Assembly: GCA_015904055.1 (NCBI GenBank)
Contig: JABMDE010000019.1
Span: 1-20,132 of the forward strand
DNA: 20,132 bases
Source: Nitrospira sp.
GTDB lineage: Bacteria; Nitrospirota; Nitrospiria; Nitrospirales; Nitrospiraceae
Direction of reading: 5' to 3'
Positions 13,904 to 20,132 of the stretch are shown here, in pieces. Made by a program: the position numbers and the translations under genes. Below the pieces are notes generated by a model. That model did not search any database and was not told where the DNA came from. It saw only the letters and a program-made list of their open reading frames with translations. Every line of letters starts with the position of its first letter. Position 1 is the first letter of the stretch.

Positions 13904-14551
13904 GTGAAACGAATGATCATGCGCACGGCGCTGGTGTGTGGAGCGGTGTTTATGGTGTCGGCCTTGGGTGGTTGCGCGGGGAAGAGCGAACTCCGGTATC
14001 TCGATTTTCAAACGAAGCAGCCGGCGGCACAGTCTGCCGATATGGAGCCGGTGACGATCGTGATTGAGCCGTTTGAAGACCGGCGTGTGGATAAAGCCCG
14101 TATCGGGACCCGCACCCACTTATGGGGCGGTGTCACACATTTCGATGTCGTGGGTGGCCGGCCAGCCGACATGATCAGCCAGGCACTGGTGAATCGCCTG
14201 AAAACGCGCGGTTGGGGAAACCGTGGGTGGAATGTCCGTTTGGGGCAGGCTGGATCGGCGACCGACGCCGACATCGTGATCAGCGGCCAGGTGCAAGATT
14301 TTTCGGCTGGTGCGAAGAGCCGTGCGTTTTCCACCGTGATCGACGCCAAGAGCCGGCTCACGATTCAGGCGAAGAATGCGGACGACAAGAGTACGACCAC
14401 GCGCAGCATCGAGGGCGCTCGGAACCGGACTGTTTTCTGGTTTTGCGAACAGGATGTGCAGGAGTTGCTGGCAGCGACATTGGATGACGGGATCGAACGG
14501 TTGATCGCCGATACGATAGTCGTGCAGAAGGCTGTGCGTCCGGCACGATAA
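13904..14551 (+). CDS. Predicted lipoprotein B, copy 3
   Basis: 215 residues from GTG 13904 behind AAGGAGG. The signal segment is ALVCGAVFMVSALGGCAG, keeping the Gly-Gly-Cys lipobox. Specific changes include DRRVDKARIG, GQAGSATDAD, QVQDFSAG and GARNRTVFW. The C-terminal region from WFCEQDVQELLAATLDDGIE onward is the same in all copies and may be the functional core. The sequence is intact and could be expressed from the promoter-like site at 13832. The gap to gene C differs completely from that in the other copies (see the inverted repeat at 14561-14636). Confidence 0.8.
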   Translation: MKRMIMRTALVCGAVFMVSALGGCAGKSELRYLDFQTKQPAAQSADMEPVTIVIEPFEDRRVDKARIGTRTHLWGGVTHFDVVGGRPADMISQALVNRLKTRGWGNRGWNVRLGQAGSATDADIVISGQVQDFSAGAKSRAFSTVIDAKSRLTIQAKNADDKSTTTRSIEGARNRTVFWFCEQDVQELLAATLDDGIERLIADTIVVQKAVRPAR

Positions 14552-14560
14552 CTCATGGAA

Positions 14561-14636
14561 GGTTGAGGCCGAGGTTAAGGTTGCGTGAGTTCGAGTCGGT
14601 GGGGTCCCATGCTTAACCTGAACCTTGGCCTCAGCC
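14561..14636. repeat. Inverted GAGGCCNAGGTT repeat unique to copy 3
   Basis: GGTTGAGGCCGAGGTTAAGG (arm 14561-14582) and the inverse of 14615-14636 (AACCTGAACCTTGGCCTCAG) match at 19 of 22 positions. A 32-base loop separates them. Copies 1 and 2 have an unrelated 115-118-base spacer here. It may be an intergenic repeat or hairpin that replaced the original spacer. It ends just before the ribosome site of gene C. Confidence 0.6.
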
Positions 14637-14652
14637 TTAGGAATTGTCCACA

Positions 14653-15420
14653 GTGCTCGAACGGCGGTGGGAAACGACGGGTTCGCTGACGTTCAGCCAG
14701 GCGCTGGCCGTGGGTGATCGGCTGCGGGGGCTTGGTTTGAAGCCTGCCGCGCCGGCCAACGACGTCATTTGTTATGTCGAAGAGTGGACGGTGAAGTCCG
14801 TCGACGACTTCGATCAGCTCGATCCCTGGGCGACAGAAGACGTGACGCTGATCCATGTGCGGGAACAGTGGCGCGGCGATTTCTTTCTGCTCTCCGGAGC
14901 CTATCACACGAGTTATCTTCGGCATCAGGACATCGGTACCTACTGTTCAATCAGTCATCCCTGGCGCATTCGGGAACGTCTCACACTGCATGAGCCGAAG
15001 GGCATGTTCTGGATCGGATTCAGGCATGCCCATTCCTTCATCCGTATCCGTCTTCAGGCTTGTATGGTCATCACGCCGGGGGAGACGCGGGGGGACGAGC
15101 AGCGGGCGCAATGGTTGGATGAACGGCGCGCGGCGTTCCTCGATGCGATTGCAGTGCTGGAATTGCCGGTCGAGACCGCAATCGAAAAGGACGCCGTGGT
15201 GCTCAGGCCGCATGACTCCGCCATTCCTTTTTTCTGTTCATGGCCGGACGCGTTCGGTCCCTGCCAGTTTGAATACAACACGCTGCGAACTCATCGGCAT
15301 GAAGCGCTTCGGCGAATGCCAGGTCGTCGATTTCGGCGAAGGCCGCGTGGCCGGTTACTCTATGGTGCAGCTGATCTCGACCTCGTTGATCAGCGGCCAT
15401 TTCGCCAACGATACCAATAA
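14653..15420 (+). pseudogene. Hypothetical protein C, copy 3, cut at residue 210 and run on into D
   Basis: The start GTG 14653 has AGGA ten bases upstream, as expected from the other copies. The first 210 codons, to 15282, match copies 1 and 2. After FEYNT the sequence changes to the middle of the speD-like gene, read in the wrong frame. This adds 45 Arg-rich residues and stops at 15418-15420. The last 143 residues of the protein are lost. The tail has no meaning as a domain, so this is a truncated gene and not a fusion protein. The DUF2914, FKBP, DUF1499, PilZ and zinc-ribbon genes that follow C in copy 1 are absent. Confidence 0.85.
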
Positions 15421-15535
15421 CGCGTACCTCGACATTTTCAGCTGCAAGGGATATGACCCTGCGGTCGTCGAATCATTCTCAAAGGAATTTTTCGGCGCCC
15501 AACGAAGTCTGGCTACGATGACACTTCGATACTAA
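15283..15535 (+). pseudogene. SpeD-like decarboxylase (D), copy 2, 5' part missing
   Basis: The sequence joins D at the base equivalent to 6573 in copy 1 and continues to the normal stop at 15533-15535. About 64 N-terminal residues are missing. The remaining 83 keep the predicted pyruvoyl Ser, the His of SGHF and the Cys of DIFSC. They contain one 50-base unit where copy 1 has two. An internal ATG at 15299 could start a 78-residue piece, but it has no ribosome site. Such a piece would lack the first half of the fold, so activity is unlikely. Amino acids are identical to copy 1 in this part, with only silent changes, so the source gene is under strong selection. Confidence 0.82.
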
Positions 15536-15563
15536 GGGGTGCCTCTGCATCTGATACCCGTGC

Positions 15564-15591
15564 GCGGGGGCCGCGGTTACGCGGTCCCCGC
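15564..15591 (+). terminator. Strong stem-loop between D and E, copy 2
   Basis: The same 12-pair stem and GTTA loop as at 6905-6932, without base changes, while the surrounding gap has changed. This supports a function in RNA. No T-run follows. Confidence 0.55.
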
Positions 15592-15626
15592 CAGGACCAA
15601 CCTGCTGCTGACGAGTTTGCATCACG

Positions 15627-15962
15627 ATGAATCCCACAACGGTCAAAGAATTGTTTGAATCGCTTCCTTCGAAATTCGACAAGGACGCAGCCGAGGGGTT
15701 GGACGCGGTGTATCAGTTCAACTTAACAGGTGCGCAGAGCGGCCAGTACCATGTGATCGTGAAGAACGGCGACTGTGCCGTCAAAGAAGGCGTCTATGCT
15801 GATCCGCAAGTGACACTCTCGCTGGGTGGAGACGACTGTATCAGGCTGCTCAACGGCCAGCTTAGCGGATTTTCGATTGCCATGTCGGGCCGCTTGCAGA
15901 TCGCGGGAGATATCAGCCTCGCCATGCAGCTTAAGTCTTTGTTCCCGACCCTCGGCCGCTAA
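15627..15962 (+). CDS. SCP2 sterol-binding domain protein (E), copy 2
   Basis: 111 residues from ATG 15627. It differs from copy 1 only near the start: Thr6 becomes Val and Asp11 becomes Glu (TVKELFESLPSKF), with other changes silent. The SCP2 fold motifs, including the closing IAGDISLAMQLKSLFP, are unchanged. A cytoplasmic lipid- or acyl-chain-binding role is the family expectation; no ligand can be named. Unlike copy 1, its 3' end is separated from the RND gene by 348 bases that contain a dispersed repeat element. Confidence 0.88.
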   Translation: MNPTTVKELFESLPSKFDKDAAEGLDAVYQFNLTGAQSGQYHVIVKNGDCAVKEGVYADPQVTLSLGGDDCIRLLNGQLSGFSIAMSGRLQIAGDISLAMQLKSLFPTLGR

Positions 15963-15969
15963 CAGTAAC

Positions 15970-16202
15970 AGGATACTGAAAAAGTCCGCCAGCTTTGTTC
16001 TCGCGTCGCTCAGAGGCTCAACGTACGGAGCCAACGGAGGCAAGGAACCTATCCGCTCGCATGTGATCGAAGCGAGCGGTTCAAGCAAGGCTTGGTGTGT
16101 ACCTCCTCGCCTCTTTGCTTGCTGCGGCCTCACCTGAGGAAGTGCGCGTCTTGGCGCGCCGGGGCTGGGCGGGTGAGAACAGCGGCCATTTTGAGTATCC
16201 TG
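15970..16202. repeat. Dispersed inverted-repeat element, copy 3, long form
   Basis: CAGGATACTGAAAAAG (15970-15985) and, inverted, CATTTTGAGTATCCTG (16187-16202) match at 14 of 16. In element 1 the equivalent ends read ATGTT and AACAT; here they read ATACT and AGTAT, so both ends changed together. The interior shares TCGCTCAGAGGCTCAACGTA and GCTGCGGCC with element 1. It carries about 100 extra bases, including a perfect stem CCGCTCGC / GCGAGCGG (16053-16060, 16072-16079). The 348-base gene-free stretch 15963-16310 consists of this element plus about 108 bases in which I see only a second end-like CAGCATCCTGC near 16267-16277. Confidence 0.75.
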
Positions 16203-16310
16203 TATAGCCGTTAGGTGTCGCGTTAAGCATCGAGATTTGCGATGGCCATAGCATCACAGTGAGTTTCTCAGCATCCTGCTAAACCGTCAAAATCGCCAGC
16301 CGGCTGTGTA

Positions 16311-19300
16311 TTAGGAGAGAATCGTCTCCCGCTCGTTTTCCGGTATTCTTCGAATCCGTTCCTCCAACATCACATAGACCGTCGGGATCAGGAATAACGT
16401 TAACAGAGTGGACACACTCAAGCCTCCGACGACCGCCCGGGCGAGCGGCGCGTTGGTTTCTCCTCCGGTTCCCAGGCCGATGGCCATCGGGAGCAGACCG
16501 AAGACTGTTGCCAGGGATGTCATGAGAATCGGCCGGAGGCGGGTTTTTGATGCCGTGATCACGGCGTCGAGGAGCGACCGGCCCTTTCGGCGCAGCACGT
16601 TCGTATAATCGACCAACAGGACGCCGTTTGAGACGACGATGCCGAACATCATGATGATGCCCATCATCGATGTCGTGGACAATGTCGTGTCGGTCAGAAA
16701 TAGAATCAGAATCACTCCCGGAAAACCCATCGGCACCGAGAACATGATGATAAACGGGTCGATGAGTGATTTGAACTGTGCGGCCATCACCATGTACACG
16801 AGCATGAGTGCGAGGGCGGTGGCGAACAGCAGGCCCTGGAACGTTTCACGTTGTTGCTGAATCTGGCCGGCCAGTTTGAGGCTGAAACCAGTCGGTAGTT
16901 GAAGCGAGGCAAACGCCGACTCGAGGTCGGCGGCAATGTCTCCCAGCGGGCGGGTCGTCGGATTGGCCGTTACATGCACCACACGCTGAAAGTACTTGCG
17001 GTCGATCTTGACCGGCCCGGCATTCAATTTGAGCGAGGCGACGTTTTTGAGCAACACCGGCTGTCCGGTTTTGGAGGTCAATAAAATGTTCTCCAGATCA
17101 GTGAGATTCGTCCGGTGTTCTTCGGCCAGCCACGCGCTGATGAAGTACTCATTTCCATTATGCGGATCAGTATAGATGATGGGATCAGTTTGCCCGTTAC
17201 CATTGAGGGAGTACAGAACGGTGTTTGCCACCTCGGCTTCGCTGATCCCGAGCAAGGCTGCCTTTTCACGGTCTACAGTGACGTTGATCTCCGGATAATT
17301 TTCCTCCCGGCTTGCCTCGACATCGGCCAGGCCCGGGGTTTGCTCCATAATCTCTTTGACGCGCTTGATCACCTCCCGGGCTTTGTCAAAGTCGTAGCCG
17401 TAGATTTCAACATCGACGGCTTTTTGCGAACCGAAGCTGGTGACGCGTTTGACCAGCCCGCCCGGATCAAACGACATAGCCACGCCGGGGAACAGCGGGA
17501 GAATTTTGGGACGCACGTCATTCATGATCTGCACCTGGCTTCTACGGCGCGTATCCACCGGGGCCAGATACACTTGAATCGATGATGTGTGGGGGCCTGT
17601 GTTGGGGTTGAAGAGCGACGAGCGGCCCTGGGACAGCACGCCCGTGCTGGAGACGATCGTTTCCAACTCATGAGCAGGAATCGCCTCACGAAGCACTCGT
17701 TCCACTTCGGCGACCTGTTGTTCCGTTTTTTCGACACGCTGGCCGACGGGGGCGCGGAGAGCGATGCGGAACTGGCTTTCGTCCGAGACCGGCAAGAATT
17801 CGGTGCCGATCCGGGGGACCAGCGCGAGCGAGCCGGCAAAAAATAGCATCACGGCTGCGATGAACATTCGGCGATGTTGCAACATCCATCTCAGCGCATC
17901 CTCGTAGCTTTTGTCCAGAGATTCGTAGCGATCACGGCTCCACGCCATCACCCGTATCCACCATTCCGGCATCGCACGGTGGGCTTCGTGCTCGGGCTTG
18001 AGAAACTTGTAACAGAGTGCCGGGGTGATGGTCCGGGAGATGAAGAACGATGTGAAGAGAGCGATGGCGATAGTGATGGTCAAGGGAATCAGCAAGAGGC
18101 GTGTGATCCCGACGATGAAAAACATCGGGAGAAAAACCACGACGGTTGTGACGGTCGATGCAAAAATCGGCATGGCGACTTCGCGGGCAGCCTCTACAAT
18201 GGCATCCCAGCGCCGAGCGCCGGTGTTCAGGTGACGCTGGATGTTTTCCAGTTCCACGATGGAGTCGTCGACAAGGCGGCCGATCCCGAGTGCGAGCCCC
18301 CCCAGCGTAAAGACATTGAGCGTTTGGCCGGACAGATGGAGTGCGATGAAGGTCACCAGGATAGAAAGGGGAATAGACACGGAAATGATCATGGTGCTGG
18401 TCAGGTTGCGGAGAAAGATCAAAATCACGGCGGCAGCTAAAAGCGAGCCGTGCAGCGCTTGTTCGATCAGATTCCGGATGGACTGACGAATATAGACGGA
18501 TTGGTCGAACGAGATCCCGAGGGTCACACCCGGTGGAATGCCGATCATCTTCGGGATCGCCGCCCGTAGCGCATCAACCACCTCGACCGTATTGGCAATT
18601 GGCTGCTTGTTGACGCGGAGAAAGACCGCTCTGGCTCCGTCGGTGCGTACGATGTTCGTTTGGATGTCGGATGAGTCCGTGACGGTTCCCACGTCGCGGA
18701 CTCGGACCGGGCTGCCTTGCGGGTTGACCTTTACGATCACGTCCTGGATCGGCTCAACAGTTTTGAACTGATTGTTCGTGAACACGTTGTAGTCGAGATT
18801 GCCGGCTCGAATGTTGCCGGACGGCAGAATCACGTTCGCGGCTTTGACGGAATTCACGACGTCGAGGATGGATAGCCCACGGGTGCTCAGGAGCGCCGGG
18901 TCGAGGTTGATATTGATCTGACGGATTTTCCCTCCCTCCACCGTAGCCGCGGCGACGTTGGCGATTTGTTCAATCTGCGGGGCGATGGTGTTGTATGCCA
19001 GGTCGTAGAGCGCACGCTCGTCCAGATTCTCGCTCGATACCGTGACGAACGAGACCGGGATTTGGGACACGTCGAACTTCACGATGAAGGGCTGTAGGAT
19101 GCCTGGTGGAAGACTGTTCAGAATCTGTGTGATGCGCTGCATCACCTCCATCTGGCCGGTATTGATATCAGCGCCCCAGTTGAACCAGATCTGCACCGCG
19201 CCGAGTCCCTGCTTGGAGAACGATTCGACATGCTCCACGTTGGAAGCGGAACTGACGGCCTTTTCGATCGGATAGACGACGCTTTGCTCGATATCGAGAG

Positions 19301-19466
19301 GGGGGGCGCCCTTATAGATGACGCCGACGAACGCGACCGGGATTTGGATATGAGGAAAGAGATCGATGGGCAAGCGCTGGAGCGATGTGAGACCGAGTAC
19401 CACCATCGCGAGCGACAGCATCAAGATGCCGATTCGATTGCGGAGTGCGAAGAGTGTCAGCCACAT
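16311..19466 (-). CDS. RND efflux pump inner-membrane protein, copy 2
   Basis: 1051 residues on the minus strand from ATG 19464-19466, the same length as copy 1 with no gap or frameshift. I count about 26 amino-acid differences (97.5% identity), while DNA changes are more frequent and mostly silent. The proton-relay Asp400-Asp401 and the TM10 VVSNGVLLVDY are kept. About twelve of the differences fall in residues 497-548, the cytoplasmic link and TM7 region between the two halves, with others at the last residues. The porter domains that bind substrate are almost unchanged, so both copies should export the same compounds. The MFP gene is 92 bases upstream. Confidence 0.93.
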   Translation of the reverse strand: MWLTLFALRNRIGILMLSLAMVVLGLTSLQRLPIDLFPHIQIPVAFVGVIYKGAPPLDIEQSVVYPIEKAVSSASNVEHVESFSKQGLGAVQIWFNWGADINTGQMEVMQRITQILNSLPPGILQPFIVKFDVSQIPVSFVTVSSENLDERALYDLAYNTIAPQIEQIANVAAATVEGGKIRQININLDPALLSTRGLSILDVVNSVKAANVILPSGNIRAGNLDYNVFTNNQFKTVEPIQDVIVKVNPQGSPVRVRDVGTVTDSSDIQTNIVRTDGARAVFLRVNKQPIANTVEVVDALRAAIPKMIGIPPGVTLGISFDQSVYIRQSIRNLIEQALHGSLLAAAVILIFLRNLTSTMIISVSIPLSILVTFIALHLSGQTLNVFTLGGLALGIGRLVDDSIVELENIQRHLNTGARRWDAIVEAAREVAMPIFASTVTTVVVFLPMFFIVGITRLLLIPLTITIAIALFTSFFISRTITPALCYKFLKPEHEAHRAMPEWWIRVMAWSRDRYESLDKSYEDALRWMLQHRRMFIAAVMLFFAGSLALVPRIGTEFLPVSDESQFRIALRAPVGQRVEKTEQQVAEVERVLREAIPAHELETIVSSTGVLSQGRSSLFNPNTGPHTSSIQVYLAPVDTRRRSQVQIMNDVRPKILPLFPGVAMSFDPGGLVKRVTSFGSQKAVDVEIYGYDFDKAREVIKRVKEIMEQTPGLADVEASREENYPEINVTVDREKAALLGISEAEVANTVLYSLNGNGQTDPIIYTDPHNGNEYFISAWLAEEHRTNLTDLENILLTSKTGQPVLLKNVASLKLNAGPVKIDRKYFQRVVHVTANPTTRPLGDIAADLESAFASLQLPTGFSLKLAGQIQQQRETFQGLLFATALALMLVYMVMAAQFKSLIDPFIIMFSVPMGFPGVILILFLTDTTLSTTSMMGIIMMFGIVVSNGVLLVDYTNVLRRKGRSLLDAVITASKTRLRPILMTSLATVFGLLPMAIGLGTGGETNAPLARAVVGGLSVSTLLTLFLIPTVYVMLEERIRRIPENERETILS

Positions 19467-19470
19467 AAGT

Positions 19471-19579
19471 TAAGCGTAAGGCGTCAGGCGTGAGGTGTCA
19501 GGGGTGATGAAATGACCGGTGGTAACATTGCGACACAGTGCGCTCCGCGTTTCACGCCTCACCCCTCACGTTTTACGGG
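19471..19579. repeat. Inverted GTGAGGCGTGAGG-type repeat between MFP and RND genes, copy 2
   Basis: TAAGGCGTCAGGCGTGAGGT near 19476-19495 pairs loosely with the inverse TTTCACGCCTCACCCCTCACG near 19550-19570. The sequence differs from the spacer in copy 1 although the genes on both sides are about 95% identical. The arm encodes the last residues and the TGA stop of the MFP gene. Confidence 0.5.
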
Positions 19580-20132
19580 TTCAAGGGGTTGTGCCTGAAC
19601 AGGGGTGCCGTCATGCACGAGGTCTTTGCCGGAAACAATGACGATTTCGTCTCCGGTGAGCCCTTTGGTGATCTCGACGCGGTTGTCGTTGCGTACTCCG
19701 ATCTCGACATTCACCCGTTGGGATTTTCCATCCCGTACGACGAACACGTATTGCGTGTCTTCCAGCCGGCTGACTGCATCGATCGGAATTTGCACGGCCT
19801 GCCGATGGGTTCCTACCATCACGTCAACCCGGGCAAACATGCCGCCTTTTAATCTGCGGTCCTTGTTGGGTAAGTCGATTTCCACGGTCATCGTGCGTGT
19901 TTCGCGATTCAGTGCTTGGACAATCCGAGTGACGTGTCCTTCGAACACGCGATCGGGGTAGGCTTCGGCTCGCAGCCCGGCGTTCTGTCCGATCTGTATC
20001 GTCGGGATATCTTTCTCAACGACTTCGATGAGGACGCGAACCTTGTCGATGTCATGCAGGCTCAACATGCTGCGCGACATGGTGGACGTACTGCTGGCTG
20101 CGCCGGTGACATAGGCTCCGGTATCGAGGTTG
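19559..20132 (-). CDS. RND membrane fusion protein, copy 2 (truncated by window end)
   Basis: About 190 residues are visible on the minus strand, open to the window edge. The first visible residues are NLDTGAYVTGAASSTSTMSR, the end of the lipoyl domain, followed by the beta-barrel and membrane-proximal domain as in copy 1. The protein is 96-98% identical to copy 1 in the shared part; differences include GQNAGLRAEAY for GQKAGLRAEAY and FEGHVTRI for FEGQVTRI. The C-terminus is PLEPVKREG with TGA, against PMNAVKREA with TAA in copy 1. The adaptor links the RND pump to an outer-membrane channel in the periplasm. The N-terminal part with signal peptide lies beyond the window. Whether it is intact cannot be seen. 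Confidence 0.85.
   Translation of the reverse strand, partial: NLDTGAYVTGAASSTSTMSRSMLSLHDIDKVRVLIEVVEKDIPTIQIGQNAGLRAEAYPDRVFEGHVTRIVQALNRETRTMTVEIDLPNKDRRLKGGMFARVDVMVGTHRQAVQIPIDAVSRLEDTQYVFVVRDGKSQRVNVEIGVRNDNRVEITKGLTGDEIVIVSGKDLVHDGTPVQAQPLEPVKREG

Noticed and set aside
14653..15420. Possible fusion of protein C with the speD-like enzyme
   Set aside because: The two parts are in different frames across the join. The tail is Arg-rich noise, so there is no fusion protein.
883..15535. The A-B-C/D-E/RND array as a new defence or exchange island
   Set aside because: There are no nuclease, toxin, helicase or recombinase features. Breaks coincide with gene interiors and with each other, which fits an assembly problem or decayed amplification better.
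1..20132. CRISPR array, tRNA, rRNA, phage or transposase genes
   Set aside because: I saw no regular spaced repeats, no tRNA-like or rRNA sequence, and no transposase, integrase or phage motifs. The repeats present are dispersed inverted repeats or large diverged copies.

Overview
The window looks like chromosomal DNA of a moderately GC-rich, Gram-negative-type bacterium. It has RND efflux proteins, lipoproteins, a PilZ receptor and many GTG/TTG starts. The gene set and the dispersed inverted repeats (consensus start CAGGATNNTGAAAAAG) resemble what I recall of Nitrospira (Nitrospirota). That assignment is from memory, is an inference, and would need a database search. There are no rRNA, tRNA, CRISPR, transposase or phage genes.

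Layout. Positions 1-882 hold the end of a membrane protein, a dispersed inverted-repeat element and a small protein with two CxxC pairs. From 883 a long gene order begins: A (206-aa hypothetical), B (215-aa lipoprotein), C (353-aa hypothetical), repeat element, DUF2914 membrane protein, FKBP-type isomerase, DUF1499 protein, PilZ protein, a small zinc ribbon on the minus strand, D (SpeD-like pyruvoyl decarboxylase), E (SCP2 protein), then on the minus strand an RND efflux pump and its membrane fusion protein (MFP), reaching about 11140.

The rest is made of diverged copies of the same segment, always in the same order and orientation, but with pieces missing. Copy 2 (11138-13184) has the end of A, all of B and nearly all of C. 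Copy 3 (about 13185-20132) has A with a one-base frameshift, B, the first 60% of C, then the second half of D, E, the RND gene and part of the MFP. Copies 2 and 3 are closer to each other than to copy 1. The joins at about 11140, 13185 and 15282 lie inside or at the ends of genes, with little or no homology. D in copy 1 carries an exact 50-bp tandem duplication that breaks its frame, next to the spot where copy 3 resumes in D. The window also stops at the MFP base equivalent to 11127, about 11 bases before the first join.

Two explanations fit. One is a real tandem amplification that later decayed by deletion. The other is a chimeric assembly of related strains or repeat copies; the coincident breakpoints make this the more likely. 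Reads that span the joins would decide. If the joins are artefacts, the underlying genome probably has one or two intact A-B-C / D-E-RND-MFP loci, and the pseudogene calls here are not biology.

Functionally, the RND and MFP genes form the inner-membrane and periplasmic parts of an efflux pump, with no outer-membrane channel gene visible. D is a likely self-processing decarboxylase with an altered substrate pocket. E is a lipid-binding-type small protein. A, B and C are unrecognised and recur together, with B behind a conserved promoter-like sequence. I found no convincing new defence or mobile system. The most notable items are the duplication mosaic, the dispersed repeat with an occupied/empty site comparison, and the SpeD-like protein.
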